Shown: positions 37,294-45,894, counted from the first letter of the stretch. The stretch: DNA of 64,000 nt from SZUA-309 sp965230005 (GCA_965230005.1 OZ245934.1:5022001-5086000); one strand, 5' to 3'. Program-made: numbers and translations. The notes: generated from the sequence alone by a model not told the origin.

Positions 37294-37880
37294 CCGCTGG
37301 CCGTTTCCCCGCCCTGACCGATCACCAGGGCCAGCGTGCAGTGGTAGGCGTGACTCTGGGAACCGAAGCACCAGAGAATGCTGTTCGATTTGGACGGGAA
37401 GTAGACGGGTTTGTCCCCTTCGCTGCGATGACAGCCGCAACGCCCGCCGGAACTCTTGCCGCAGCAGTCGTTGTAGGAGATCAGGTAGTTTTTGCCGTCA
37501 ACGGGGTTGTGACAGGTGCCGACCCAGGCGACCGTGGCAGGTTCGGAGCCTGCCGGACACTGGGTGTGAGACCCGCCGTAGCAGCTGCACAGTGAGCCGC
37601 TGAAACCGCAGTAGCGCCAGTAGTCGCAGGTTTCCGGGTCCCCGAGTTCCGGGACGCTCGCGGCGGCGGCTGCTTCCCGGTAGACGGGCAGGAGAGGGAC
37701 CGCGCCCATGCCCACCAGAAACGTGCCGAGGCGGCCAATAAATGAACGCCGCGATGTGCCGTTGGAGATGCTGCGCGTCAGGCGGTCGGTCAGGCGATCC
37801 ACGCCGCCAAGGAGATCGAGGTCGGCGACGAGTTGCTTGAGTTTCTGGCGTTCTTCCCGGGGCAGTGATGTATGGCTCAT
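37290..37880 (-). CDS. mauA: Amine dehydrogenase light (small) subunit with TTQ precursor
   Basis: This 196-aa periplasmic subunit has a twin-arginine leader (SRRSFIGRLG at 43-52), as usual for this family. The mature part is Cys-rich, starting at CDYWRYCGFSG. Trp119 (VAWVGTC) and Trp170 (ILWCFG) are 51 residues apart, the same spacing as the two Trp that form tryptophan tryptophylquinone in the Paracoccus enzyme (57 and 108). The enzyme oxidises a primary amine to aldehyde and ammonia. Whether the substrate is methylamine or an aromatic/longer amine cannot be decided from sequence. It overlaps mauD and the cytochrome gene by ATGA. Confidence 0.95.
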   Translation of the reverse strand: MSHTSLPREERQKLKQLVADLDLLGGVDRLTDRLTRSISNGTSRRSFIGRLGTFLVGMGAVPLLPVYREAAAAASVPELGDPETCDYWRYCGFSGSLCSCYGGSHTQCPAGSEPATVAWVGTCHNPVDGKNYLISYNDCCGKSSGGRCGCHRSEGDKPVYFPSKSNSILWCFGSQSHAYHCTLALVIGQGGETASG

Positions 37881-38488
37881 GCGCGCTCTCCCAGCAGCTT
37901 GCCGTCCGCGAGGTAGTCCTGAATGGACTCGTAGCCGGAGTCCATGGCTTCCACGAGACTTTCGAGGTGTTCACGGCTGTTCACGAGTCCTTTGGAGCGA
38001 AGGACACCATCTGCGCCAATGAGCACCGCATAGGGGAGCTTGCCAACCTCGAAGCGCATCCCGAGTTCCAGGGAAACGACGTAAGGGTAGTCGTCGAGGC
38101 CCATGCGTTCGACGTAAGCGTGGTGTTCCGCCGCCTCGCCGCCGTCGCTGGCAAAAATCAGCTCGAGGCGACGGCGCTCGTCTCTGGCGAGTGACTTGGC
38201 CGTTGGCACCAGCGTCTTACAGATCGGACAGGTTGGGGAAACGAAGAGAATGAGCTGGGCGTGGGAGCGTTCACCGCCAACGGACACGCTGTTGCCGGTC
38301 AGGTCGTCGATGGGAAAGGCGGGTGCCCGTTCACCGACCTTTGGTCCGGCGCTCGTCATCAGTGCACCGGCAGGCGCGAGGCGCGTATGCAGCAGGCCGA
38401 TCTGGCGGGTGAGGGCGGCCACCATGACGATCAATAACAGGACGATGATCCAGAGCAGGCCGTAGCTCGCGAGAATGAGTTCGTTCAT
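37877..38488 (-). CDS. mauD: MauD-type thiol:disulphide protein for light-subunit maturation
   Basis: This 203-aa protein has an N-terminal membrane anchor (residues 5-26) and a thioredoxin-like domain with the active-site motif CPIC (Cys87, Cys90). MauD is needed to form the many disulphides of the TTQ light subunit. It lies between mauE and mauA and overlaps both by ATGA. Confidence 0.93.
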   Translation of the reverse strand: MNELILASYGLLWIIVLLLIVMVAALTRQIGLLHTRLAPAGALMTSAGPKVGERAPAFPIDDLTGNSVSVGGERSHAQLILFVSPTCPICKTLVPTAKSLARDERRRLELIFASDGGEAAEHHAYVERMGLDDYPYVVSLELGMRFEVGKLPYAVLIGADGVLRSKGLVNSREHLESLVEAMDSGYESIQDYLADGKLLGERA

Positions 38489-39018
38489 GAGTCGTTACTC
38501 CAGGCTTTCAGCTTCGCAGCGCTCCGGTCGAGGGCTTCGAAGGTCACGTAAAGAAGGGTCAGGGCGGCGCAGGCCATGGCGATGATCAGGTAGTCGACGC
38601 CGCCGAGACTGCGCGCCGCCGTTGGCAGCACCAGGGCGGCGGCGGCGGCGGCCAGGAAAGCGTTGCGCAGCAGCAGGGCACCGGACAGGCTGTGCGGGGT
38701 GTCTCCGCAGCCGCAATCGATGTGCCGCCGGCCGCGGGCGAGGTTGATGGCCATGGCGAGCGCATAGATCCCGAGCAGTCCGGCCGCCACCGGTCCCGAC
38801 AGCGGCCAGCTGGCCGGCACGAGGAGCGCCAGGGCAAGCAACAGTTCCAGGGCACTCAAGGTTTTCCTTGCCGGCGTCAACAGCGCCTCCGGCAGCAGAT
38901 CATAGGCGCCAAGCACCGCGTCGAAACGGATCCCGCTGCGCACCTTGTGCAGACCGGCGCTGAGAAACAGCAGGGACAGTGCCATGGCCAGCGGCAGCTG
39001 AACGGTCAGGTCGAGCAT
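38485..39018 (-). CDS. mauE: MauE-type membrane protein for amine dehydrogenase maturation
   Basis: This 177-aa protein has four hydrophobic helices (DoxX/MauE superfamily) and a conserved IDCGCGD loop near residue 105. MauE is required, with MauD, for stable light-subunit production. It starts 2 bases after the mauB stop and overlaps mauD by ATGA. Confidence 0.9.
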   Translation of the reverse strand: MLDLTVQLPLAMALSLLFLSAGLHKVRSGIRFDAVLGAYDLLPEALLTPARKTLSALELLLALALLVPASWPLSGPVAAGLLGIYALAMAINLARGRRHIDCGCGDTPHSLSGALLLRNAFLAAAAAALVLPTAARSLGGVDYLIIAMACAALTLLYVTFEALDRSAAKLKAWSNDS

Positions 39019-39020
39019 CG

Positions 39021-40169
39021 TCAGCCTCCCAGGTTCTGAATGAGTCCACCCCGCATCTCTTCGATCTCGCGGAGTGGATGTCCGGTCACGGCGTCGTAGA
39101 TGCGGGTACTGTCCGTTTCCTCGGGCGCGAGGATCAGCAGCGGCTCTCCATCCTGGGTAACCTGGATACCCGATGCGAGCGCTTCCTCCTCGAGCGCCAG
39201 CCGATAGCCGCGGCGCTTGGAGGCCATGCTGAAGGCCCAGATCTCAGAACCCGCATCTTCGAAGGTCTCCTGGCCGCCGCCTTCGTGCATGAGGGTGAAG
39301 AGCAGGCCGAGTTCGGCGTTGTAGGCGAAGGGCTGACGTCCGCCGATGCGCCATTCGCTGCCTTCTTCCTCACCGGCGAGGACGGACCAGGGTTCGCTGA
39401 CACTGATCTCCCCGTCATCAACGGTGGCTTCGAAAACCAGACCGTCCATGGACATGAACAGCCAGCCGCTGGCCGTCGGTACGGCGTAGTCGAATACCGG
39501 GTCTTCTTCGATCTCGAAAAACGCATCGCTGCGGGTGCGCGACGACTCGGTCCCGTCCCGGTTCAGAGCCACGTATTGCAGTGTGCCGTCGCCGCAGGGC
39601 ATGAGGAAGCCGCGCCCTGTGGGATAAACCGCGGCGCAACCGGGCGTTGAGATTTCCGCGACGAAATCCTGGTCCCGGGTGTCGACGATGCTCACGGACA
39701 TGGCCGGGGTGATGTTCCAGACGCCGATGAAGCGGTCGTCGATGAGGCCGATCATGCCGCTGTGGCCGATGCCGGCGGACTTCGACGGGATGATCACTTC
39801 GCCGATGGGCGCCATGGTCTTCGCGTCGAAAGTGAGCACGGCGTCCGTACGTTCGCCGTAGTAGGTGCGGCTGTAGAAGCTCCCGTAGGAGTAAAAGCGG
39901 CCTTCCGACACCTGCGGTGCCAGGGCAGGGGAGAACATGGACAGGGTCATGGTGCCCTGGACTTCACCGCTGTCGCCGTCGATGAGATAGGCGATGTGTC
40001 TGCCTCGGATCGTGAACCAGTGCGGGCCTGGTTCTCCCACCTCGGAGACGACGCCGATCATGGAATCCCATTCGAAGTCGGCGGCCAGGGCTTTGTTGCC
40101 AGAGAAGGCATAGCTGCCGATGAGTGCGGCTGCCATGAGCAGCAGCGCGCCGGTCCAGTTCGCTTGCAT
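39021..40169 (-). CDS. mauB: Amine dehydrogenase heavy (large) subunit
   Basis: This 382-aa protein has a Sec signal (TGALLLMAAALIGSYAFS, cleavage near ALA) and a beta-propeller-like body, including GPHWFTIRGRHIAYLIDGDS and GIGHSGMIGLIDDRFIGVWN. It ends TRIYDAVTGHPLREIEEM, like MauB/AauB heavy chains. It forms the periplasmic alpha2beta2 dehydrogenase with MauA. The ATG at 40169 has AGGA about 8 bases upstream; longer in-frame starts enter the promoter region. It is the first gene of mauB-E-D-A-cytochrome and has a perfect sigma-54 promoter 226 bases upstream. Confidence 0.92.
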   Translation of the reverse strand: MQANWTGALLLMAAALIGSYAFSGNKALAADFEWDSMIGVVSEVGEPGPHWFTIRGRHIAYLIDGDSGEVQGTMTLSMFSPALAPQVSEGRFYSYGSFYSRTYYGERTDAVLTFDAKTMAPIGEVIIPSKSAGIGHSGMIGLIDDRFIGVWNITPAMSVSIVDTRDQDFVAEISTPGCAAVYPTGRGFLMPCGDGTLQYVALNRDGTESSRTRSDAFFEIEEDPVFDYAVPTASGWLFMSMDGLVFEATVDDGEISVSEPWSVLAGEEEGSEWRIGGRQPFAYNAELGLLFTLMHEGGGQETFEDAGSEIWAFSMASKRRGYRLALEEEALASGIQVTQDGEPLLILAPEETDSTRIYDAVTGHPLREIEEMRGGLIQNLGG

Positions 40170-40405
40170 GTGCGTTTCCTGTTGTTCTGCCGAGAGTCCC
40201 CTGAAGCCGAAGGGCAGGAGCGGTCGCGAAAACCAGCCGCTCGAGAACCGCCGTGCGGTCCGTCCCTGGACCGCGCGGGGGTATGCAACTGCCGTTGGCT
40301 GTATTTGCGGCGTCCTGTCGCCCAACCGGTCTCGCGAAAGGCGCGTCCCGAGTTGGTGCAGGCGCAAAAGTCCCCGTGCCATTTTGTTGTTTTCGACAGG
40401 AAGAT

Positions 40406-40421
40406 TGCAATGTGCGTGCCA
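40406..40421 (-). promoter_or_regulatory. Sigma-54 promoter for the amine dehydrogenase operon
   Basis: Minus-strand TGGCACGCACATTGCA matches every conserved position of TGGCACG-N4-TTGCW. Transcription would begin near 40395, giving a leader of about 226 bases before mauB (40170-40395). That leader is coding-free, and I see no conserved RNA element in it. Confidence 0.75.
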
Positions 40422-40532
40422 GCGTTTGCGTCATTGTCGGCCGACGCGCTGGCCGACGCCGGGACTGCGCGACCTGCTGGGGCGATCACCCGCTGGCTCG
40501 TGCCTTTTTGTGCCATGACGTCGAGGTCGACT

Positions 40533-40549
40533 TGCACACCTCTGGCGCA
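40533..40549. promoter_or_regulatory. NtrC-like dyad upstream of the amine dehydrogenase promoter
   Basis: TGCACACCTCTGGCGCA matches 11 of 14 positions of TGCACCA-N3-TGGTGCA and lies about 145 bases upstream of the predicted start. The rest of the 40550-40833 stretch, up to the divergent membrane enzyme gene, holds no gene and no other signal I trust. Confidence 0.4.
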
Positions 40550-40833
40550 GGCGCCTTACGATGGGGCATCCGTCGCCCTGTCTTGTGGCGGGAATGGATG
40601 GCCTGCAACGGTCTGAGAGGCGCCTGATCAACGCCGAAGGGCGGCTCGACGCCGCTGACCTGAAGTCGGTTGTCGGCGTTTGGCCCGAAGAAAACCAGGG
40701 AAAGCGCCAAGTCATCGCGGGACTCGGCGCGCCTGGGGGTTGTCACTGGTCGCGCCTGTGGCACCTGGGTAGAGCTTGCATGGTTTTTGCACAGCCTCCC
40801 GGGTAGCAACACGCCCCTCGCGGAGACTTTTTT

Positions 40834-41823
40834 ATGAGCGATCAGGTCCAGGACTCTTTTAGCCGCGCCTCTTCGGGTGGTGGCGAGAGTTTTCTCGAAA
40901 ACGCCGCCGCGGAACTGAAGCGTGCGCGATCATGGACCCGTCAGGACCTGCTTCGTGCCCTGGTTCAACCGATCCTGGTGCTGGGTTCGATGTTTCTGGT
41001 GGCGACGATGATCACCACGGAATGGATGAACCACGAACTGTTTGCCGCCGTCATGATCGTCCTGCCGATCCCGCTGGTCCTCTTTGCCGAGCGAATCTGG
41101 ACGAAACGCAAAGACTGGCTCCTCGAGCCCAAAGAGATGATCGAGGATGCTGGCTGGCTCGCTGCCGCGGGTCTGGTGTTCGTGCCGCTCTACAGCGATT
41201 TCTACGAAACCCCCATCTCCGAAGGTATCCGGGCGCTGCGTGATCTCACCCCGCTGCATATCTCCCTCGAGCCCGATACTTTTCTGGGACTGATTGGCAG
41301 CGCCCTCCTGGTGCTCGGGGTGTCGAGCTTCGTTTACTACTGGCTGCACCGGGTGCAGCACGAGTCGCTGTTCTGGTGGCGCATCCACGCGACCCACCAT
41401 CACATCACGAAGATGGGTTGCATGCGCGGCGATCGGACTCATCCGCTCGAATGGCTGGCGCTGTTCATGGGCACACCGGTCGCCCTGGCGCTGATGGGGG
41501 CAAGTGACCACGTGATGGCCGTTGCCGGCGCATTTGGCATCTGGAACGGCATCCTCAATCACTCGAACCTGCCGCTGAAATCGATGCCCGTCTACAACTG
41601 GTTCTTCGCCACCGCCCAACAGCATCACATCCACCACGCCCACGCCCTCGAACACAGCAACACCAATTACGGATGCAACATCATCTTCTGGGATCGTGTG
41701 TTCGGCACCTATTGTGGGGATGAGAACGAAGGGCAGATCGGCGCGGGCAAAGCGGTGCCGTTATCTCTGAAGGATCAGCTGCTCCTGGCGTTTTATCCGA
41801 AAGAGAAACTCACCGATCTCTGA
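40834..41823 (+). CDS. Fatty acid hydroxylase / sterol desaturase family membrane enzyme
   Basis: This 329-aa di-iron membrane protein has hydrophobic helices near residues 45-65, 68-85, 103-120 and 150-170. The His clusters of the superfamily are complete: HRVQH, HATHHH and QQHHIHHAH, with the added NYG following. Members use O2 to hydroxylate or desaturate lipids, or act in carotenoid, sterol or ether-lipid chemistry. The substrate is not predictable here. It is divergent from the amine dehydrogenase operon across a 664-base gap. The start ATG is preceded by GGAG about 8 bases upstream. Confidence 0.87.
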   Translation: MSDQVQDSFSRASSGGGESFLENAAAELKRARSWTRQDLLRALVQPILVLGSMFLVATMITTEWMNHELFAAVMIVLPIPLVLFAERIWTKRKDWLLEPKEMIEDAGWLAAAGLVFVPLYSDFYETPISEGIRALRDLTPLHISLEPDTFLGLIGSALLVLGVSSFVYYWLHRVQHESLFWWRIHATHHHITKMGCMRGDRTHPLEWLALFMGTPVALALMGASDHVMAVAGAFGIWNGILNHSNLPLKSMPVYNWFFATAQQHHIHHAHALEHSNTNYGCNIIFWDRVFGTYCGDENEGQIGAGKAVPLSLKDQLLLAFYPKEKLTDL

Positions 41824-41844
41824 AGCAGCGTGCGGCAGACCAGC

Positions 41845-41891
41845 CCGGGCTGACGCCCGGAGACGGCGGAAACGCGCACCTGCATGGTGCC
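41845..41891. terminator. Hairpins between convergent genes
   Basis: CCGGGC-TGAC-GCCCGG (41845-41860) can form a strong stem, and GCACC-N5-GGTGC (41876-41890) a second one. No T-run follows on either strand, so a classical intrinsic terminator is not proven. They separate the fatty acid hydroxylase gene from the convergent lipoprotein gene. Confidence 0.35.
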
Positions 41892-41922
41892 ATGGTGGTG
41901 CCCGGGCCCGAGGTCTGCACCA

Positions 41923-42633
41923 TTACGGGCCGGAGGAATCGGGCGAACCGGCGTCGAGGCCGGGGAACTCAGGGCTCGCAGCAAACGCGCGATATCCTGC
42001 CGTCATGGCCTGGGCGCAGGCACCCGGCGTCGGGCCGCCGTCGAAAAATCCCCGGCAGGGACCTTCCATGACTTCGGGCATGTTCTCAACGACCCATTCG
42101 TAGGCCTGGTAATAGATGGGCTGATCATCGGAGTTCGTCTCGACCTTGGTGATCGTCGTGCCGTCGAAGGTGATCGTGAAGGTGTCGGTGACCTTGAAGT
42201 CGCTGCCGAGGGCCATGACCGGATCGTCCTCGACGGTGATCGGGCATCGAACCTGAGTGGCCGTATCGGCAACGCAGGATCCGCGCTCGACGATCCTGTA
42301 GTTACCGCCTTCAGCCCAACCCTGATAGTAGAGGAGCCGGGCCGCAGATTCGCCGGCCGCCGTCAGCAGGGGTGCGAGGCGTTCCGGATCGAAGGAGTAA
42401 AAAGCGTCGATCAATGCCTCTGCGATCGAGAGACGTTCCGCAACCTCCGGCGAGTCCGCCGCCGATAGCCCGTTTTCTCTCGAGCTGGCCTCATTGCCCG
42501 GCAGGGGCGTCGCTTCCTCCGGCACACCGGCGTTCTGCGGCTTGTTGTTCGACTCAGAGCAACCGGTCATGAGGCAGATCGCGCAGGTGAAGAGGACCGC
42601 AGCAGGGGTGAGTGATAGCGCATGAAATGACAT
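41923..42633 (-). CDS. Small lipoprotein of unknown function
   Basis: This 236-aa protein has a lipoprotein signal (VLFTCAICLMTGC; lipobox LMTGC). A low-complexity acidic linker is followed by a helical and then beta-rich body resembling a SnoaL/NTF2-like fold (IAEALIDAFYSFDPERLAPL, later DTFTITFDGTTITKVE). I choose the ATG at 42633, with AAGGA in front, over an in-frame start 10 codons earlier. It is on the opposite strand to both neighbours and its role is unknown. Confidence 0.78.
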   Translation of the reverse strand: MSFHALSLTPAAVLFTCAICLMTGCSESNNKPQNAGVPEEATPLPGNEASSRENGLSAADSPEVAERLSIAEALIDAFYSFDPERLAPLLTAAGESAARLLYYQGWAEGGNYRIVERGSCVADTATQVRCPITVEDDPVMALGSDFKVTDTFTITFDGTTITKVETNSDDQPIYYQAYEWVVENMPEVMEGPCRGFFDGGPTPGACAQAMTAGYRAFAASPEFPGLDAGSPDSSGP

Positions 42634-42754
42634 CCGAATTCCTTGGGTTGGCGTTTGGCCCACAGCGCGGGCGGAGAAGATCGCTCCGGGGCCGGACGGT
42701 CCGGGTCATGCAATCCGCGTGCAAAGATCCATTGATCCCTCAGCCCGAACCGCC

Positions 42755-42770
42755 GGGCGCGAAATTTGCT
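42755..42770 (+). promoter_or_regulatory. Weaker sigma-54-like promoter before the allophanate hydrolase run
   Basis: GGGCGCGAAATTTGCT keeps GG-N10-GC spacing and 10 of 12 consensus positions (mismatches at T1 and A5). The start would be near 42782, 158 bases before the gene. The 42634-42939 gap otherwise contains two related sequences, GCAAAGATCC at 42721 and GCAAAGGATC at 42772, of unknown meaning. I see no guanidine-I riboswitch there. Confidence 0.35.
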
Positions 42771-42939
42771 TGCAAAGGATCACTCTCACTGTCGCCGATA
42801 GAGCGGCACTTGCCAATTACCGAGGCCGGTCGTTGCGCCGGACCCAATCGAAGGACCCCGCGTTCATGAGCTCAACACTCCTCCCATCGTTCTGTCGTGC
42901 TGACTCCATCCTGCCTGCCCACATGGGATCCGACCTCTG

Positions 42940-44640
42940 ATGGGGGCGCCCTTTCAAGCGCAGCAGGCCGCCGACGAGGGCCTCCAGGAGCGCCTCGAAC
43001 GCCTCGCTGCCGAGTCTGCGAACAATGCCGATCACAACGTCTGGATCGAGCGCCTCACCCCGGCAGAGAGCCTCCGCTACCGGAAAGACGAGCTGTCCGC
43101 TCCCCTGGCGGGTCTGGTGTTTGCCATCAAGGACAACATCGATCTGGCGGGTGTGGCCACAACCGCCGGCTGCCCGGCCTACGCCTATACGCCGGAAGCC
43201 TCGGCGACGGTCGTGCAGCGCGCGCTCGACGCCGGCGCCATCCCCCTCGGCAAAACCAACCTCGATCAGTTCGCGACGGGCCTTGTTGGCACCCGATCTC
43301 CCTATGGCGCCTGCCGCAATGCCCATGATCCTGAGCGAATATCCGGAGGATCCAGTTCAGGTTCAGCGGTGGCTGTCGCTCTCGGTGAGGCCGACTTTGC
43401 CCTGGGCACGGACACGGCGGGTTCCGGGCGCGTGCCGGCCGCGCTGAACGGCCTCGTCGGCCTGAAGCCAAGCCGGGGTCTGCTGCCAACGACCGGTGTG
43501 GTCCCTGCCTGTCGATCCCTCGACTGCGTGACCACCTTCACCCGCAGCGTTGCCGATGCGGCACTGCTGCTGGATGTGTTGAGCGGTGCGGATGGGCTGG
43601 ATGCCGGCTCCCGGGAACTGCCCCGACGATTTCTGCCGCTGCCTGTCCGGGTCGGTGTGCCGCTGCCGGCAAATCTTGCCTTTCCTGACCCTGCCTGGGG
43701 ACCAGCCGAGTTCGAGGGGGCCTGTGCCCGTCTCGAGGCCATCGGCTGCACGGTCATCCCCATCGACGTCGACCCCTTTGTTGCAGCCGGTGAACTGCTC
43801 TACGACGGCCCCTGGGTCGCTGAGCGGGCGTCGGCCGTGGGGTCCTTCATCAAGGACCATCCGGAGGACGTTCATCCTGTGACGGCAGCCATTATCTCCG
43901 GAGCGGCAGAGCAGGATGCGATCGCGGCTTTCCGTGGCTTCGATGCATTGCGCGCCAGCGCTGCAGCCGCCAGTGCCCTGTTTCTCGAGGTGGATGCGGT
44001 CATGGTGCCCACCGTCGATCGCTTTCCAACCATCGAGGCCGTGGCGGCGGATCCGATTGCCGTCAACACCGCCCTGGGTCGTTTTACGAACTTCATGAAC
44101 CTGCTGGACTACGCGGCCGTTGCGGTGCCGGCCGGGGAAAACGAAGCAGGCCTGCCTTTCGGCGTAACGCTCTTTGCCGGCGCCGGCACGGACCACGCCC
44201 TCCTCGAGCTGGCTGCGCGCTTTCTGGATGAGCCCTGGCGCGCCACGCGGGGTTATCCGCTGGTCCTCGCCGGCGCACACATGGAAGGTCTGCCGCTGAA
44301 TCATCAGGTGCTGGATCGAGGCGGCAGGCTGGTCAAGCGCTGCAGCACGGCCCCCGGCTATCGCATCTTCGCCTTGCCTGGTGGGCCGCCGGAGCGTCCT
44401 GCTCTGGTGGCAGATGCAGACAGCAGCGCCAGTATCGAGGTGGAGCTCTGGGATCTGCCGGAAGAAACCATCGGCAGCTTCCTGGCAGGCATCCCGGCAC
44501 CCCTGGGCCTGGGCAAGGTCCGTCTCGACGACGGCAGCGAGGTGGTTGGTTTCATTGGTGCCGCCGGTTGTGAAGCCGGTGCCCAGGACATCACGTCTTT
44601 CGGCGGGTGGCGCGGCTGGCTTGCCGCTCGTGAGGGGTGA
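42940..44640 (+). CDS. atzF: Allophanate hydrolase (AtzF type)
   Basis: This 566-aa amidase-signature enzyme has the triad Lys64 (FAIKDNID), a cis-Ser in GGSSSGSA (138-140) and nucleophile Ser162 (GTDTAGSGR). A C-terminal domain from about residue 445 contains YRIFALPGGPPERPALV and ends SFGGWRGWLA, as in full-length allophanate hydrolases. It cleaves allophanate to ammonia and CO2, the last step of the urea/guanidine carboxylase route encoded downstream. It heads a co-directional run reaching 56800. Its separation from the carboxylase by five genes is unusual. Confidence 0.93.
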   Translation: MGAPFQAQQAADEGLQERLERLAAESANNADHNVWIERLTPAESLRYRKDELSAPLAGLVFAIKDNIDLAGVATTAGCPAYAYTPEASATVVQRALDAGAIPLGKTNLDQFATGLVGTRSPYGACRNAHDPERISGGSSSGSAVAVALGEADFALGTDTAGSGRVPAALNGLVGLKPSRGLLPTTGVVPACRSLDCVTTFTRSVADAALLLDVLSGADGLDAGSRELPRRFLPLPVRVGVPLPANLAFPDPAWGPAEFEGACARLEAIGCTVIPIDVDPFVAAGELLYDGPWVAERASAVGSFIKDHPEDVHPVTAAIISGAAEQDAIAAFRGFDALRASAAAASALFLEVDAVMVPTVDRFPTIEAVAADPIAVNTALGRFTNFMNLLDYAAVAVPAGENEAGLPFGVTLFAGAGTDHALLELAARFLDEPWRATRGYPLVLAGAHMEGLPLNHQVLDRGGRLVKRCSTAPGYRIFALPGGPPERPALVADADSSASIEVELWDLPEETIGSFLAGIPAPLGLGKVRLDDGSEVVGFIGAAGCEAGAQDITSFGGWRGWLAAREG

Positions 44641-44708
44641 GTGAGCGCAGGGACCTCGGAGCTGGCACGGTTCCTGCTGCCTGCACCGTGACGCTTGAAG
44701 GACCGAAC

Positions 44709-45812
44709 ATGGCTCAAGAGGCCAACACCGCACGACCGCCTCAGCCGGGCAATGGCTACCAGCTGCCCCCGGAGGCTTACTACCGGGAGGACTGGTACGC
44801 CCGCGAAGCTCGCCAGCTTTTCCGGCGCACCTGGAATTTCGTCGGCGAATCCCGGGATCTCGAAGGTGCGGGCGCTTATCTGACGGCCGATATCGGCGGC
44901 GCGCCAGTCCTCGTAGTGCGCGACGAGGACGGCGAGTTGCGGGCCTTTCACAACGTCTGCCGGCATCGCGGCGCCAAGCTCCTGGACGGCAGTGGCAGCT
45001 GCTCCGCGATCGTTTGTCCCTATCATCGGTGGCGTTACGAACTCGATGGAAGTTTGAGCAACGTTCCTCAGCAGGCCGGCGAACTTGCCGACCTCGAGCG
45101 TTCCGAGTGGGGCCTGCTGCCGGTGGCCGTCGACCAGTGGGCAGGGCTCGTTTTCGTGAATCCTGACGGCAAGGCGCCGGCCCTCGAGCAATGGCTGGCC
45201 GGGATCCCTGAACTGCTCGGTGCTTTTCAGCCCGACCAGCTGCAGGTCATCACCTCAGGCACCTATGAATTCGAGGCGAACTGGAAGTTCTACATCGAGA
45301 ACCACGTCGACTGGTATCACCTCTGGTACACGCATCCCAAGACCCTGCGTATGTGGGACCACCACGCCGGGGAGATGCTGCAGACCGGTGCCCACTGGGC
45401 GTCTTTCGAACCGGCGTCGCAGGTCGAAACCGCCTTTACCCCAGACCTTGTGCCGATCAAAGGCCTCGACGAGCGACAGCGCCAGAACGGTGCGCACCTG
45501 CTGTTTCCGAACCTCACGCTCTTTACCGGTGCAGGCTACTTCGCCACCGGATTGGTGCAGCCCTTGGGACCGGAGCGGGCCCGGATGCACTTTCGCGCAC
45601 TGGTGGCAGCCGAGCAGGAGGTGAACGCGGAACTCTCGGCCTCGATGTTGCAGGCCTTTCGAGAGATTACCGAGGTGGAAGACGCCGCGATGACCCAGCG
45701 ACTGCAGGCGGCAGTGCAATCCGATGCCTACGCCATAGGCCCCATGACCATGCACCACGAGGCACCGATTGCCCGTCTCCACGACGAGTATCTGGCGGTC
45801 TTCGATGCCTGA
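44709..45812 (+). CDS. Rieske non-haem iron oxygenase, alpha subunit type
   Basis: This 367-aa protein carries a Rieske [2Fe-2S] site with Cys84, His86, Cys103 and His106 (CRHRG and CPYHRW). The C-terminal catalytic domain contains NWKFYIENHVDWYHLWYTHP, with the bridging Asp and two iron-binding His. The nearest styles are choline/carnitine monooxygenases and N-demethylases of this superfamily. The ATG at 44709 has AAGGA 7 bases upstream; an in-frame GTG at 44637 overlaps the previous gene but has no such site. No reductase gene is in the window. Its place inside a guanidine/urea pathway suggests it acts on an N-substituted precursor, which is inference. Confidence 0.87.
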   Translation: MAQEANTARPPQPGNGYQLPPEAYYREDWYAREARQLFRRTWNFVGESRDLEGAGAYLTADIGGAPVLVVRDEDGELRAFHNVCRHRGAKLLDGSGSCSAIVCPYHRWRYELDGSLSNVPQQAGELADLERSEWGLLPVAVDQWAGLVFVNPDGKAPALEQWLAGIPELLGAFQPDQLQVITSGTYEFEANWKFYIENHVDWYHLWYTHPKTLRMWDHHAGEMLQTGAHWASFEPASQVETAFTPDLVPIKGLDERQRQNGAHLLFPNLTLFTGAGYFATGLVQPLGPERARMHFRALVAAEQEVNAELSASMLQAFREITEVEDAAMTQRLQAAVQSDAYAIGPMTMHHEAPIARLHDEYLAVFDA

Positions 45813-45894
45813 CTGTGCCCCGAATGAGCGCGGCCAGCACGCGATTGCACCACTTTAGAACAAAGCTATGACCCCTATTTTGGAGAACAGGCCA

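Noticed and set aside
40364..40381. Minus-strand TGGCACGGGGACTTTTGC as a second sigma-54 promoter for the amine dehydrogenase operon
   Set aside because: GG and GC are 13 bases apart instead of 10; the perfect match 25-40 bases upstream is far better.
40776..40791. TTGCATGGTTTTTGCA as a sigma-54 promoter for the fatty acid hydroxylase gene
   Set aside because: Position and -12 box fit, but one of the two nearly invariant -24 Gs is T, so it is too weak to call.
41875..41891. CGCACCTGCATGGTGCC as an NtrC site (11 of 14 positions)
   Set aside because: It lies between the 3' ends of two convergent genes with no promoter nearby, so it is listed only as a hairpin.
42634..42939. Possible guanidine-I (ykkC) riboswitch before the allophanate hydrolase run
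   Set aside because: I looked for the conserved ykkC blocks and did not find them; only short repeats and a weak sigma-54 match are present.
44637..44708. Upstream GTG start for the Rieske oxygenase
   Set aside because: It overlaps the previous stop but has no ribosome site, and the added residues are not conserved-looking; the ATG at 44709 has AAGGA at good distance.
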